DNA from: Sphaerotilus microaerophilus
Lineage (GTDB): Bacteria; Pseudomonadota; Gammaproteobacteria; Burkholderiales; Burkholderiaceae_C
Assembly: GCF_023734135.1 (NCBI RefSeq)
Contig: NZ_AP025730.1
Coordinates: 5,766,001 to 5,830,000, forward strand
Direction: 5' to 3'
DNA length: 64,000 bases
This document shows, one piece after another, positions 19,224-30,707 of the stretch. The position numbers and the translations under genes are program-made. Every line of letters starts with the position of its first letter. The stretch's first letter is position 1. The notes beneath the pieces are model-generated. The model was not told the origin of the DNA, ran no database searches, and saw only the letters and a program-made list of their open reading frames with translations.

Positions 19224-19847
19224 GTGAAACGGATGCATCGGCTGTTCAGGCTGGGGTGGATGGTGGCGCTGCTGGGGCTGACGGGCTTGCTCGGTGGCTG
19301 TGGCTACAACGATTTCCAACGGCTGGACGAGGCGGTGAAGTCGAGCTGGGCCGAGGTACTCAACCAGTACCAACGCCGTGCCGATCTGGTCCCGAACCTG
19401 GTGGCCACCGTGAAAGGCGAGGCGGCCTTCGAGCAGGACACGCTGACCAAGGTGGTCGAGGCGCGTGCCAAGGCCACCTCCATCCAGGTCACGCCCGAAC
19501 TGGCCAACGACCCCGAGGCGCTCAAGCGCTTCCAGGCCGCGCAGGGCGAGTTGAGCAGCGCGCTGTCGCGCCTGCTGGTCGTCAGCGAGAACTACCCCAA
19601 CCTGAAGGCCAACCAGGGCTTCCAGGACCTGCGCGTGCAGCTCGAAGGCACCGAGAACCGCATCACCGTGGCGCGCAACCGCTACATCAAGGCGGTGCAG
19701 GACTACAACGTGCTGGTGCGCAGCTTCCCGAGCAACCTCACGGCGATGGTGTTCAGCTACCCCGTCAAACCCAGCCTGACCGTGGCCAACGAGGCACAAA
19801 TCAGTCAGCCTCCGGCGGTGAATTTCGACCGGCCCGCCTCGCGCTGA
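19224..19847 (+). CDS. LemA family lipoprotein
   Basis: The 207-residue protein starts at the GTG at 19224, chosen because GGAGG stands 6 nt upstream; the ATG at 19233 is the alternative. An N-terminal hydrophobic segment ends in the lipobox LLGGC, so it is probably lipidated and attached to a membrane. The rest is the LemA fold: [26 protein letters not shown], the [12 protein letters not shown] block, [15 protein letters not shown] and [15 protein letters not shown], mostly alpha-helical. LemA proteins are widespread with no settled function. It is followed by two TPM-domain genes, a common arrangement that suggests a shared envelope job. Confidence 0.92.
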   Translation: MKRMHRLFRLGWMVALLGLTGLLGGCGYNDFQRLDEAVKSSWAEVLNQYQRRADLVPNLVATVKGEAAFEQDTLTKVVEARAKATSIQVTPELANDPEALKRFQAAQGELSSALSRLLVVSENYPNLKANQGFQDLRVQLEGTENRITVARNRYIKAVQDYNVLVRSFPSNLTAMVFSYPVKPSLTVANEAQISQPPAVNFDRPASR

Positions 19848-19868
19848 ACGCGACCATCCATCGCTGCC

Positions 19869-20834
19869 ATGCACCTCGTTCACCGGCATGGTCTTCGCGC
19901 GTCGCTGGCGCGGGCAGTCGCGCTGCTCTGGCTGGCGTTGTTCGCCTGCCTGCCACGGCTGGCCTGGTGCCAGGAGGTGCAGGCGATCCCGCCGCTGTCA
20001 GGCCGGGTGGTTGACAGCGCGGGCCTGCTGGCCGCTGACGCGAGGCTGCGCCTGGAGCAACAGCTGGCCACCCTGGAGCAGGAAACCGGCGCCCAGGTGG
20101 TCGTGCTGGCCGTGGCGACCACGGCGCCCGAGGACATCGCCGCCTATGCCCAGCGCGTCGGTGAAGCCTGGAAGCTCGGGCGTCGCACGGTGGGCGACGG
20201 GCTGCTGATCGTGGTGGCCAGCCAGGACCGGCGGGTGCGCATCGAGGTGGCGAAGGCGCTTGAAGGCGCCGTGCCCGACCTGGCGGCCAAGCGCATCATC
20301 AGCGAATCGGTCGGCCCGGCCTTCAAGCGCGGGGAGTATGCCCAAGGGCTCTCTGCTGCGATCGACCGGATCGGCGAGCGCGTCCGTGCAGAGAAGCTGG
20401 GCGCCGCCGGTTCGGGCGACATCGCCACGCGCGCGCCTGATGACACGGGGGATGCCTGGCTCGAATGGCTCCTGCCCGCCCTGATCGCACTGCCGGTGCT
20501 GGCGCGGGTACTGACTGGGGTCTTCGGTCGGAAGCTCGGTGCGCTGCTGGCCGGCGCAGGCGGGGGCACCGTGGGCTGGCTGTTGACCCAGTCGCTGCCG
20601 ATCGCCGCGGCGGCTGGCCTGGCGGCCTTCGTCGTGACACTGGTGATCGGCGTGGGCGGCGCCTTGAAACGCGCGGCGCAGGGTACCCGCCATGGCCCGG
20701 TCGTCTGGGGCCCCCCCGGCGGCTGGAGCGGAGGCGGTGGAGGCTGGAGCAGCGGTGGCAGCGACAGTGGCGGCGGCTTCACCAGCGGTGGCGGCGGTGA
20801 TTTCGGGGGCGGCGGCGCCTCGGGGGACTGGTGA
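19869..20834 (+). CDS. TPM-domain (YgcG-like) membrane protein with Gly-rich tail
   Basis: The 321-residue protein has a signal peptide ([16 protein letters not shown]), a TPM domain at about residues 40-180 ([62 protein letters not shown]), a hydrophobic region near 200-265 that probably spans the membrane, and a C-terminal tail made almost only of Gly, Ser and Trp. This layout is typical of YgcG proteins found next to LemA. TPM domains have been tied to phosphatase activity and to photosystem II repair in plants; the bacterial role is unsettled. The gene begins 21 bp after lemA and its stop overlaps the next start. Confidence 0.88.
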   Translation: MHLVHRHGLRASLARAVALLWLALFACLPRLAWCQEVQAIPPLSGRVVDSAGLLAADARLRLEQQLATLEQETGAQVVVLAVATTAPEDIAAYAQRVGEAWKLGRRTVGDGLLIVVASQDRRVRIEVAKALEGAVPDLAAKRIISESVGPAFKRGEYAQGLSAAIDRIGERVRAEKLGAAGSGDIATRAPDDTGDAWLEWLLPALIALPVLARVLTGVFGRKLGALLAGAGGGTVGWLLTQSLPIAAAAGLAAFVVTLVIGVGGALKRAAQGTRHGPVVWGPPGGWSGGGGGWSSGGSDSGGGFTSGGGGDFGGGGASGDW

Positions 20835-21352
20835 TGCGGCGCAAGCTCCGGGTGTGGTGGCGCCACCTCTGGCTCGATCAGGGCGATGCCCGGCGCGCGC
20901 TGGGCGGCTCGGCCGGGCTGGACGAGCTGACGCGGGCCGTGCAGCGCTGCGAGGCGCGCCATGCGGCGCAGGTGCGCCTCTGCGTCGAGGCCTCGCTGCC
21001 CTGGCGCTACCTGTGGCGCGGCGACGCACCGGGCGTTCGCGCCCGGTCGATGTTTGCCAAGCTGGGGGTCTGGGACACCGAGGCCAACAACGGCGTGCTG
21101 ATCTACGCGCTGCTCGCGGACCGGGCCCTGGAGATCGTGGCGGACCGCGGTGTCCATGCGCGCGTCATGGCCGGGGAATGGGACGCTGCCCTGTCTCAGG
21201 CGCGGCAGGCCATCACGGCAGGGGGTGGATTGACGCAGGGCCTGATCGCTGCGCTGGAGCACATCGCTACCACGCTGGAGCCGCTGTACCCTGTCCTGCC
21301 TGGGGGCGATGCGTCCAACAATGAGCTGCCGGACCCGCCCGAGCTGGGCTGA
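20834..21352 (+). CDS. Second TPM-domain protein (cytoplasmic type)
   Basis: A protein of 172 residues from the ATG at 20834 (a GTG at 20831 is possible); the start overlaps the TGA of the previous gene, so the two are probably translationally coupled. It has no signal peptide. The conserved blocks ARSMFAKLGVWDTEANNGVLIYALLADRALEIVADRGV and GLIAALEHIATTLEPLYP match the TPM-domain protein that accompanies LemA and YgcG in many proteobacteria. Function is unknown. A hairpin 36 bp past the stop can serve both this gene and the ATP synthase operon. Confidence 0.88.
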   Translation: MRRKLRVWWRHLWLDQGDARRALGGSAGLDELTRAVQRCEARHAAQVRLCVEASLPWRYLWRGDAPGVRARSMFAKLGVWDTEANNGVLIYALLADRALEIVADRGVHARVMAGEWDAALSQARQAITAGGGLTQGLIAALEHIATTLEPLYPVLPGGDASNNELPDPPELG

Positions 21353-21387
21353 AGCACCGCGCCACCGGAACGTACAAGGGAAATGCA

Positions 21388-21412
21388 CAGGGCCCGCACG
21401 CGGCGGGCCCTG
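21388..21412. terminator. Bidirectional terminator between the TPM gene and atpC
   Basis: A perfect 10-bp stem, CAGGGCCCGC with GCGGGCCCTG, closes a 5-nt loop (ACGCG). It lies between two converging transcription units, 36 bp past the plus-strand stop and 56 bp past atpC. T-rich sequence (TGCATTTCCCTT) follows on the atpC side. Confidence 0.65.
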
Positions 21413-21467
21413 TCGTCGTGATCAATCCACTCCACCCCGCCAGCAGGCAGGGTCGAGCAGCGTCACT

Positions 21468-21884
21468 TCACTTCTTGCGCAGCTTGGTGATCGCTGCGAT
21501 CTGCGCCGCCATCACGGCGAACTCGCTCTGGGCACGGGCGAAGTCGATGTCGCTCTTGGCGTTCTTCATCGCTTCTTCGGCGAGCCGCTTGGCCTCGTGG
21601 GCCTTGGCTTCGTCGAGGTCATGCCCGCGGATCGCGGTATCGGCCAGCACGGTCACGCAGTCGGGCTGCACTTCGAGGATGCCCCCGGCAACGAAGACGA
21701 ACTCTTCTTCACCGGTGTCGGCACGCTCGATGCGCACGGCGCCCGGCTTGATGCGGGTGATCAGCGGGGTGTGCTTGGGCAGGATGCCCAGCTCACCCGC
21801 CTCGCCCGGCAGCGCGACGAACTTGGCCTCGCCGGAGAAGATCGACTCTTCCGCGGAGACCACGTCGACATGAATGGTTGCCAT
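21468..21884 (-). CDS. atpC: ATP synthase F1 epsilon subunit
   Basis: The 138-residue protein has the epsilon-subunit beta-sandwich ([38 protein letters not shown] begins it) and the C-terminal helical hairpin that can inhibit the motor. It is the last gene of the atp operon. It is separated from atpD by 127 bp, far more than the other gene pairs in the second half of the operon, and that gap carries a palindromic element. Confidence 0.97.
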   Translation of the reverse strand: MATIHVDVVSAEESIFSGEAKFVALPGEAGELGILPKHTPLITRIKPGAVRIERADTGEEEFVFVAGGILEVQPDCVTVLADTAIRGHDLDEAKAHEAKRLAEEAMKNAKSDIDFARAQSEFAVMAAQIAAITKLRKK

Positions 21885-21930
21885 CTGCTTTCCTTAGGCG
21901 TGTGCAAGGAGGTTCAAGAACCAAGCAGAC

Positions 21931-22000
21931 GGGTCGAGGGCTAGGCGCACCCCGCAGCCGTACTTCTGTACGGCGAGGAGTGCAACGACGCCATCGGCCC
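21931..22000. repeat. Imperfect palindrome in the atpD-atpC gap
   Basis: The core is GCCGTAC-TTCT-GTACGGC (21957-21974). Outward, GCACCCCGCA can pair imperfectly with GAGGAGTGC, and GGGTCGAGGGC (21931-21941) with GCCATCGGCCC (21990-22000), making a long imperfect dyad. A separate small palindrome GGTTC-AA-GAACC lies at 21911-21922. It looks like a REP- or MITE-type extragenic element, but only one copy is in this window. Confidence 0.5.
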
Positions 22001-22011
22001 GTATGCGCCGG

Positions 22012-23484
<1,473 letters not shown>

Positions 23485-24369
23485 TCAACCACCCAGCGCC
23501 GCGGCGCCGCTGACGATTTCCGACAGTTCCTTCGTGATCCCGGCCTGGCGGGTCTTGTTGTAGACCAGCTTGAACTCGTTGATCAGGTTGCCGGCGTTGT
23601 CGGTCGCCGCCTTCATCGCCACCATCCGCGCAGACTGCTCGGACGCCATGTTCTCGGCCACCGCCTGGAACACCAGCGCCTCGGTGTAGCGCACCATCAG
23701 GTTGTCGATGACCGATTGCGCATCGGGCTCGTAGAGGTAGTCCCAACCGTAGGCCGACTTCTCAGCCTCGGTCTGGGCCAGACGCTCCACCGACAAGGGC
23801 AGCAGCTGTTCGACCAGCGGCTCCTGCTTCATGGTGTTGATGAACTTGGTGTAGCACAGGTACACCGCGTCGAGCTTGCCCTCGGCATATTGGTCGAGCA
23901 GCACCTTCACCGGGCCGATCAGCTTGTCGAGGTGCGGCACGTCACCCAACTGGGTGGCGTGTGCCGCGACCGTCGCGCCGATGCGATTCAGGAAGTTGAA
24001 GCCCTTGTTGCCGATCGCCACCGCCCGCACCTTGGTGCCGGCAGCGTCGAGTTCGCGCATCTTGTTGGTGACTGCACGCAGCACGTTGGTGTTCAGACCA
24101 CCGCACAGACCCTTGTCGGTCGTGACGATGATCATGCCCACCGCACCGCTGCCGCTGTTCTTCACCACGAAGGGGTGCTTGTACTCGGGCGTCGCCCGGG
24201 ACAGGTTGGCCGTGATGTTGCGGATCTTGTCAGCGTAAGGCCGGGCCGCACGCATGCGTTCCTGGGCCTTGCGCATCTTGGACGCGGCCACCATTTCCAT
24301 GGCCTTGGTGATCTTCTTCGTGTTCTCGAAGCTCTTGATCTTGCCGCGTATTTCCTTGCCGGCCGCCAT
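23485..24369 (-). CDS. atpG: ATP synthase F1 gamma subunit
   Basis: The 294-residue protein is the central rotor shaft. The N-terminal coiled-coil helix starts [32 protein letters not shown], and the C-terminal helix ends [14 protein letters not shown] after [26 protein letters not shown], both close to the family. The central [14 protein letters not shown] block is present. It follows atpA by 23 bp. Confidence 0.98.
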   Translation of the reverse strand: MAAGKEIRGKIKSFENTKKITKAMEMVAASKMRKAQERMRAARPYADKIRNITANLSRATPEYKHPFVVKNSGSGAVGMIIVTTDKGLCGGLNTNVLRAVTNKMRELDAAGTKVRAVAIGNKGFNFLNRIGATVAAHATQLGDVPHLDKLIGPVKVLLDQYAEGKLDAVYLCYTKFINTMKQEPLVEQLLPLSVERLAQTEAEKSAYGWDYLYEPDAQSVIDNLMVRYTEALVFQAVAENMASEQSARMVAMKAATDNAGNLINEFKLVYNKTRQAGITKELSEIVSGAAALGG

Positions 24370-24392
24370 GACCTTGCTCCTTTAGCTCGGGA

Positions 24393-25931
24393 TCAGGCGA
24401 AGGACTTCTTGAACGCAGCGATGGCGCCGAGCAGCTCGGCCTCCGCGTCCTTGTCCATCGCCTTGTTGTCTTCGAGCTTCTTGAGCAGCGCGCCGTGGCT
24501 GGTCTTGAGGAACTGGTGCAGGCCGGCTTCGAAGGCGAGCACCTTCTTGACGTCCACGTCGTCCAGGAAACCCTTGTTCACCGCCACCAGCGAGGCCGCC
24601 TGCAGACTGATCGACAACGGCTGGTACTGGGCCTGCTTGAGCAGTTCGGTCACGCGGGCACCGCGGTCGAGCTGCTTCTTGGTCGAAGCGTCCAGATCCG
24701 AAGCGAACTGCGCGAAGGCCGCCAGTTCACGGTATTGCGCCAGGTCGGTACGGATACCGCCGGACAGGCTCTTGACCAGCTTCGTCTGCGCTGCACCACC
24801 CACGCGAGACACCGAGATACCCGCGTTGATGGCGGGGCGGATGCCGGCGTTGAACAGGTTGGTTTCCAGGAAGATCTGACCGTCGGTGATCGAGATCACG
24901 TTGGTCGGCACGAAGGCGGACACGTCGCCAGCCTGGGTCTCGATCACGGGCAGCGCGGTCAACGAACCGGTCTTGCCCTTGACTTCGCCCTTGGTGAAGG
25001 CTTCGACATAGTCGGCGTTCACGCGAGCGGCACGCTCCAGCAGGCGGCTGTGGAGATAGAACACGTCGCCAGGGAAGGCTTCGCGGCCCGGCGGGCGGCG
25101 CAGCAGCAGCGACACCTGACGGTAGGCAACGGCCTGCTTGGACAGGTCGTCATAGATGATCAGCGCATCTTGACCGCGGTCGCGGAAGTACTCGCCCATC
25201 GTGCAGCCGGTGTAGGCCGAGATGTACTGCATCGCGGCCGACTCGGAGGCCGACGCGGCGACGACGATGGTGTACTCCATCGCACCGTGCTGTTCCAGCG
25301 CGCGCACCACGTTCTTGATCGACGAAGCCTTCTGGCCGATCGCAACGTAGACGCAGGTCATGTTCTGACCCTTCTGGTTGATGATGGCGTCGATGGCAAC
25401 AGCCGTCTTACCAGTCTGGCGGTCACCGATGATCAGCTCGCGCTGGCCACGGCCGACGGGCACCATGGAGTCGATGCACTTCAGGCCGGTCTGGACCGGC
25501 TGGTCCACCGACTGACGCGCGATCACGCCCGGGGCGACCTTCTCGATCACGTCCGTCATCTTGGCGTTGATCGGGCCCTTGCCGTCGATCGGCTGACCCA
25601 GCGAGTTCACCACGCGGCCGATCAACTCGGGACCGACGGGCACTTCCAGAATGCGGCCCGTGCACTTGACGGTGTCGCCTTCCGAGATGTGCTCGTACTC
25701 GCCCAGGATCACGGCGCCGACGGAGTCGCGCTCGAGGTTCAGGGCCAGGCCGAAGGTGTTGCCGGGGAATTCCAGCATTTCGCCCTGCATCACGTCGGAG
25801 ATGCCGTGGACGCGCACGATGCCGTCGGTCACGGACACGACGGTGCCCTGGTTGCGGATGTCCGTCGATGCGCCAAGGCCCTCGATGCGGCTCTTGATCA
25901 GTTCGGAAATTTCTGCGGGATTCAGTTGCAT
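24393..25931 (-). CDS. atpA: ATP synthase F1 alpha subunit
   Basis: The 512-residue non-catalytic nucleotide-binding subunit begins [18 protein letters not shown], the membrane-distal region that contacts delta. It has the P-loop [15 protein letters not shown] (about residue 170) and the arginine-finger region [10 protein letters not shown]. Length and order in the operon are standard. Confidence 0.98.
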   Translation of the reverse strand: MQLNPAEISELIKSRIEGLGASTDIRNQGTVVSVTDGIVRVHGISDVMQGEMLEFPGNTFGLALNLERDSVGAVILGEYEHISEGDTVKCTGRILEVPVGPELIGRVVNSLGQPIDGKGPINAKMTDVIEKVAPGVIARQSVDQPVQTGLKCIDSMVPVGRGQRELIIGDRQTGKTAVAIDAIINQKGQNMTCVYVAIGQKASSIKNVVRALEQHGAMEYTIVVAASASESAAMQYISAYTGCTMGEYFRDRGQDALIIYDDLSKQAVAYRQVSLLLRRPPGREAFPGDVFYLHSRLLERAARVNADYVEAFTKGEVKGKTGSLTALPVIETQAGDVSAFVPTNVISITDGQIFLETNLFNAGIRPAINAGISVSRVGGAAQTKLVKSLSGGIRTDLAQYRELAAFAQFASDLDASTKKQLDRGARVTELLKQAQYQPLSISLQAASLVAVNKGFLDDVDVKKVLAFEAGLHQFLKTSHGALLKKLEDNKAMDKDAEAELLGAIAAFKKSFA

Positions 25932-26016
25932 AGCTTGCTCCCAGTCTGGTCAAGCCGCCTGGTCGGGCCGGCACATGACGCGGGGATGATTCGGTGCTTC
26001 GGTGGGTCCGGACGTA

Positions 26017-26550
26017 TCAGGCGCTCAACGCGACCTTCATGCGCTCCAGGCGGGCGCGCACGGAGGTATCGAGCACCTCGTCGCCGACGACCACCCGGAT
26101 GCCGCCAATGAGTTCAGGCTCCAGCACGACCTGCGCCGTCAGCTTGCGGCCGAAACGGCGCTCCAGGCTGACCACCACGTCGGCCAACTGGGTCGGCTCG
26201 ATCGCGAAGGCGCTGTAGATGGTCGCGTCGGACACACCACTGGCCGCATTGGCCAGGGCCTGGAACTGCTCGGCAACCGCAGGCAGGGCCGCCAGACGCC
26301 CGTTCTCGATCACGGTGCGCAGGAAGTTCTGCACGCCGGCATCGAGAGGCATCTTCACCGCAGAAGCGATGACGTCGTAAACCTGGGTCGCCGAAATCTT
26401 GGGGCTGTCGGCGAACTGGCGCAGGTCGGCGTTGGAAGCGACTTCAGCCAGGGCCTGGATCTGCCGACCCCAGGAGGCCACGTCGGCCTTCTGGGCGACC
26501 TGGTACAGAGCCTCGGCGTAGGGCCGCGCAATGGTTGCGAGCTCGGCCAT
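26017..26550 (-). CDS. atpH: ATP synthase F1 delta subunit
   Basis: The 177-residue protein is the peripheral stalk cap (OSCP type). It starts [20 protein letters not shown] and ends with [23 protein letters not shown], both family hallmarks. Its start lies 2 bp after the atpF stop, so the two are probably coupled. Confidence 0.96.
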   Translation of the reverse strand: MAELATIARPYAEALYQVAQKADVASWGRQIQALAEVASNADLRQFADSPKISATQVYDVIASAVKMPLDAGVQNFLRTVIENGRLAALPAVAEQFQALANAASGVSDATIYSAFAIEPTQLADVVVSLERRFGRKLTAQVVLEPELIGGIRVVVGDEVLDTSVRARLERMKVALSA

Positions 26551-26552
26551 GA

Positions 26553-27023
26553 TCAGAGCTCCGTCTTCAGGCGATTCAGCAGATCGGCGTGCGCGGCCGC
26601 ATTGACTTCGCGCTGCAGGATCTGTTCGGCGCCCCGGACGGCCAGCGCTGCCACCTGCTCGCGCAGGGCTTCGCGTGCTTGCACGGACTGCTGCGCGGCA
26701 TCGGCCTTCGCAGCGGCGACGATCTTGACGCCTTCTTCCTCGGCGCGCTTCTTGGCTTCTTCAACGATCGCCTGGGCGCGCTTGTCGGCGTCGGCGATGC
26801 GCTGGGTCGTCTCGGCGCGGGCCTGGGACAGCTCGACCTCGATGCGCTTGTTGGCGCTGGCCAGCTCGGTCTTGGCCTTGTCGGCGGCGGCCAGGCCGTC
26901 GGCGATCTTGCGGGCACGCTCATCGAGCGCAGCCGTGATCGGGGGCCAGACAAATTTCATCGTGAACCAGACCAGGATCAGGAACACGATCATCTGGACG
27001 ATGAGGGTACCGGTGATGCTCAC
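26553..27023 (-). CDS. atpF: ATP synthase Fo b subunit
   Basis: The 156-residue protein has one N-terminal membrane helix ([18 protein letters not shown]) followed by a long charged coiled coil rich in Ala, Glu, Lys and Arg, the peripheral stator stalk. The block [25 protein letters not shown] is typical. Two copies per complex are expected from the E. coli type. Confidence 0.97.
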   Translation of the reverse strand: MSITGTLIVQMIVFLILVWFTMKFVWPPITAALDERARKIADGLAAADKAKTELASANKRIEVELSQARAETTQRIADADKRAQAIVEEAKKRAEEEGVKIVAAAKADAAQQSVQAREALREQVAALAVRGAEQILQREVNAAAHADLLNRLKTEL

Positions 27024-27102
27024 TTGTCAGCCTCGGTGTTGATGAGGAAAACGACCCGCCGGGCCCGTAGAAAGCCCGGCCGGCGCGGAGGACCTCACCC
27101 GA

Positions 27103-27420
<318 letters not shown>

Positions 27421-27479
27421 TCAGCGGGTGGAACGAAACAGGGAGGCCAGATCAATCCGGCCACCTCAGGTCCGCTTGG

Positions 27480-28355
27480 TCAGTGGGCGTCGTGCGCCTG
27501 ACCGATGTACACGAGCGTGAGCATCATGAACACGAAGGCCTGCAGGGTGATGATCAGGATGTGGAAGATCGCCCAGGCCGAACCCGCGATGATGTGACCA
27601 ATCGCGAGACCGATGCCAGTAGCCGAGAGGGAGAAGGCGCCACCCATCAAGGCAATCAGCAGGAAGATCAGTTCACCGGCATACATGTTGCCGAACAACC
27701 GCATGCCATGCGACACGGTCTTGGCCACGAACTCGATGACCTGCATCAGGAAGTTGAAGGGGTACAGCGCCCAGTGATCGCCGAACGGCGCAGCGAACAA
27801 CTCGTGCACCCAGCCACCCAGTCCCTTGATCTTGACGTTGTAGATCAGGCAGATGATCAGCACGGACAGCGACAGGCCCATCGTGACGGACAGGTCGGCA
27901 GTCGGCACCACGCGAAGATAGGCGTGATGCGGATCACCACCGGCCGCACCGTAGATCTTTTCCCACAGGAAGGGCAGCAGGTCCACTGGCAACAGATCCA
28001 TGGCGTTCATCAGGAAGATCCAGACGAACACGGTCAGGGCCAGGGGAGCCACCAGCTTGCGGCTCTGGGCGTTGTGGATGATGCCCTTGGCCTCGTTTTC
28101 GACCATCTCGACCAGGATCTCGACGGCCGCCTGGAAGCGCCCCGGGACACCGGACGTCGCCGAGCGGGCCGCACGCCAGAACAGGAAGCAACCCACCACG
28201 CCCAGGAGGATCGCGAAAATCATCGAATCCCAGCTCACGACCGTGAGGTCGAAGGGTCCGTGCAGTTCCTTGTTGCGCAGGTGGGTCAGGTGGTGAACGA
28301 TGTATTCACCGGCCGTCGGACCGTGTGCTGCTGCGGCGTGTGCTTCGGCTGCCAT
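27480..28355 (-). CDS. atpB: ATP synthase Fo a subunit
   Basis: The 291-residue membrane protein has five to six helices. The essential arginine is in SHGMRLFGNMYAGELIF, and the C-terminal helix AFVFMMLTLVYIG carries the half-channel residues. It forms the proton path against the c ring. It follows atpI by 17 bp and is separated from atpE by 110 bp with a small CCCGC-GTCA-GCGGG dyad. Confidence 0.97.
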   Translation of the reverse strand: MAAEAHAAAAHGPTAGEYIVHHLTHLRNKELHGPFDLTVVSWDSMIFAILLGVVGCFLFWRAARSATSGVPGRFQAAVEILVEMVENEAKGIIHNAQSRKLVAPLALTVFVWIFLMNAMDLLPVDLLPFLWEKIYGAAGGDPHHAYLRVVPTADLSVTMGLSLSVLIICLIYNVKIKGLGGWVHELFAAPFGDHWALYPFNFLMQVIEFVAKTVSHGMRLFGNMYAGELIFLLIALMGGAFSLSATGIGLAIGHIIAGSAWAIFHILIITLQAFVFMMLTLVYIGQAHDAH

Positions 28356-28372
28356 CTTGGTTCAGTTCTTGA

Positions 28373-28903
28373 TCAACGCTTCTTCGACCCGCGCCACAGG
28401 AGCGCGACCCAGTAAATCTTGATGCACACGATCAGGGCCAACAGCAGGGCCAGCCAATTCACACCGTGCACGATCTTCGGCGCCAGCACCAGCAGGAACA
28501 CCGAGACACCGATCTTGCCAAACTCCCACATCATGAAGCTGACAGCGGCGACACCGGCGTTCAACCGGGAAAACTGGCTGGTGAGCCCGCGCGCCATCAA
28601 GGCACCCGGCAGCACCACGCAAAACGACCCGTAAAGGGCCGACAGCGCCACCACCCGACCCGCCAGCCACCAGGCCAGCACAGCCAGCATCACCCCCACC
28701 AACGCCTGCACGACAACGACACGCCAGGGCGAAATCGACGGCTCACGTTCACGCAGTGCCTGAGCCTCTTCTCGACTCAAGCTCTTGAACTTTGCCGCCG
28801 AGCGCTCATCTTCATCGTCATCCCACACACGCCACGCACCCTGGGCAGATTGCTTCGGAGCGGGTTCGTGCACTGCTGCGGACGTCGGGTTAGGTTTCGG
28901 CAA
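28373..28903 (-). CDS. atpI: ATP synthase subunit I (AtpI)
   Basis: The protein has four membrane segments (about residues 60-165), ending VCIKIYWVALLWRGSKKR, after a hydrophilic acidic N-terminus. AtpI helps assemble the c ring and is the first gene of the operon. The longest frame begins with TTG at 28903, but a consensus -10 box at 28913-28918 would place the mRNA start about 3 nt before that codon. In-frame GTG codons at 28873 and 28828 (the latter with AGGG upstream) are therefore real alternatives. Confidence 0.88.
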   Translation of the reverse strand: MPKPNPTSAAVHEPAPKQSAQGAWRVWDDDEDERSAAKFKSLSREEAQALREREPSISPWRVVVVQALVGVMLAVLAWWLAGRVVALSALYGSFCVVLPGALMARGLTSQFSRLNAGVAAVSFMMWEFGKIGVSVFLLVLAPKIVHGVNWLALLLALIVCIKIYWVALLWRGSKKR

Positions 28904-28912
28904 AACCTAGAG

Positions 28913-28918
28913 ATTATA
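28913..28918 (-). promoter_or_regulatory. Candidate -10 box of the atp operon
   Basis: The minus strand reads TATAAT exactly. Upstream, TTCACA (five of six bases of TTGACA) stands 19 bp away. It is directly upstream of atpI, the first gene of the nine-gene operon. Confidence 0.6.
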
Positions 28919-29039
28919 CGTGGGAACCCGCATAGCTTGTGAAGCCTTGCGCACCCCGAAGACCTTTGGTAGGCGCTTCGTTCGTCCTATCGGCGCGACA
29001 GGCAGCGTGCCCCGGACACCAAGAAAGCGATGCCCGCAT

Positions 29040-29942
29040 TCAGGGTCGCAGGTAACTGGCAGGCAGGCCCGGAACCTCGACAGGCATGGACAGCACGGCG
29101 CCCGCCAGCGGCTGGGCGGCCAATTCTTCGGCTGACCGACCCTCGCGCGCAGTGGTGACATACAGCGTGCGCAGGTCAGGGCCACCGAAGCAGGGCATGG
29201 TGGGACAGCGCACGGGCAGCTCGACCGCCGCCAGCAACTCACCCTGCGGCGACAGGCGCAACAGCCGCTGCCCCTCGTACATCGCCACCCAGTAGCAGCC
29301 CTGGGCGTCAACCGCCGCACCGTCGGGCCGCCCTCCGTAGGCGGCCAGCGGTTGAGCCGGATCGCGCCGTGGGAATTCGCGCAGCACCCTGCGGCGCGAC
29401 AGCGAGCCATCGCTGCCATCGAAATCGAAGGCCCAGATGGTGTGCGACTTGGTGTCGGCCCAATACATCGTGCCGCCATCAGGACTCCAGGCCAGTCCGT
29501 TGGACACGGTGATGCCGTCGGCGCGCTGCTTCAGTTCCCGGCCATCCCAGCAGTACAGCGCAGCCAGGGGGGGGTCACGCGGCTCGTAGATCGTGCCGAC
29601 CCAGTAACGCCCCTGGGGATCGCACTTGCCATCGTTGAAGCGCTCCTTGGCGGGGTCGTAGGGCTCGCCTGCGAGCCGGCTTCGTTGGCCACGCTGCGGG
29701 TCGAAGCGCCACAGCCCGTCGCGCATCGCCAGCAGCAGCCCGCCGTCGAGCATCGGCGCGCAGCTGGATGCCTCGCAGGGCAGATCCCAGCGGCGGGAGG
29801 CACCGCTGCGGGGATCCAGCCGGTGCAGGGCGCAGCCCGGAATGTCGCACCAATACAACACATTCTCGCCGGGATGCCACATCGGCGACTCCCCCAGCAG
29901 GCATGGCTCGCTCACGGCACGGATCGGGACGGCATCAGACAT
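29040..29942 (-). CDS. SMP-30/gluconolactonase family sugar-lactone hydrolase
   Basis: The 300-residue protein from the ATG at 29942 has the six-bladed beta-propeller of the SMP-30 family. Metal-site motifs are visible in order: LGESPMWHP with the Glu ligand, FNDGKCDPQGRYWVGT, TVSNGLAWSPDG with the Asn ligand, and GGRPDGAAVDAQGCYWVA with the Asp ligand. These enzymes open aldonolactones using a divalent metal ion. The neighbours give no hint of the sugar. It is upstream of the atp promoter on the same strand. Confidence 0.88.
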   Translation of the reverse strand: MSDAVPIRAVSEPCLLGESPMWHPGENVLYWCDIPGCALHRLDPRSGASRRWDLPCEASSCAPMLDGGLLLAMRDGLWRFDPQRGQRSRLAGEPYDPAKERFNDGKCDPQGRYWVGTIYEPRDPPLAALYCWDGRELKQRADGITVSNGLAWSPDGGTMYWADTKSHTIWAFDFDGSDGSLSRRRVLREFPRRDPAQPLAAYGGRPDGAAVDAQGCYWVAMYEGQRLLRLSPQGELLAAVELPVRCPTMPCFGGPDLRTLYVTTAREGRSAEELAAQPLAGAVLSMPVEVPGLPASYLRP

Positions 29943-30025
29943 GGCAGGCAGGCGCACAGCGCGGCAAGGTGCAACGCAGCGATGCTAGCGACGTACCCGC
30001 CTGTAACCCAGTACCCAGAGGCCGT

Positions 30026-30559
30026 TCAGTACCGCGAGCCGCTGCCGTCGAGGTTGACGCAGAGGTAGTGCGCTCCCGGGATCGGATTGAAGTAGTACGG
30101 CGGCACCTCGACGAAGCCCAGGCGGGCGTAGAGCTCGCGCGCCGCCTCCATGTCGTCGAGCGTGTCGAGCAGGAGGTTGGAATAGCCGATCTCCCGTGCC
30201 GCGTCGATCAGCGCCACCGCCAGCGTGCGCCCCAGTCCATAGCGCCGATACGCGTTGCGCACGAACAGGCGCTTCATCTCGCAGGCATTGACGTGGTCCA
30301 CGTCGGTGATCCGCCTCACGGCGCCACAGCCGGCCACGTCGCCATCGACCAGCGCCAGGTAGACGCGCCCACCGGCTTCGGCGGCATAGTCGCCCGGGAG
30401 GTTGGCCAGCTCGGCCTCGAAGCCCTGGAAGCACAGGTCGACCTGCAGGCTCGCGGCGTAGTCGCGGAAGATCTCACGGCACTGCGCCAACTCGTGCGCC
30501 GTGGCCGGCACGATCAGTTGCACCCCGTCGCCGAGGGGTCGTCGGGCATCAGGCGACAT
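30026..30559 (-). CDS. GNAT family N-acetyltransferase
   Basis: The 177-residue protein has a GNAT fold with acetyl-CoA-binding motif A in MKRLFVRNAYRRYGLGRTLAVALIDAAREIGY and the C-terminal LYARLGFVEVPPYYFNP. The ATG at 30559 gives a normal length; a start at 30586 would add nine residues. Substrate unknown. It stands alone on the minus strand, with 148 bp to phzF and 83 bp to the SMP-30 gene. Confidence 0.85.
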   Translation of the reverse strand: MSPDARRPLGDGVQLIVPATAHELAQCREIFRDYAASLQVDLCFQGFEAELANLPGDYAAEAGGRVYLALVDGDVAGCGAVRRITDVDHVNACEMKRLFVRNAYRRYGLGRTLAVALIDAAREIGYSNLLLDTLDDMEAARELYARLGFVEVPPYYFNPIPGAHYLCVNLDGSGSRY

Positions 30560-30707
30560 GGCGGCAAGCAAACAGAACCAAGGCACAAGAACGAAGCGGC
30601 AGTCGGATCATCGGCGGGACGGATGTGGCGGCAGCGACGCCGCACTCTAACGCGTCCGGCCGGACCCGGTGCAACCACGCGTCACCGCGCGCGGCGGCCT
30701 GCCGGAT

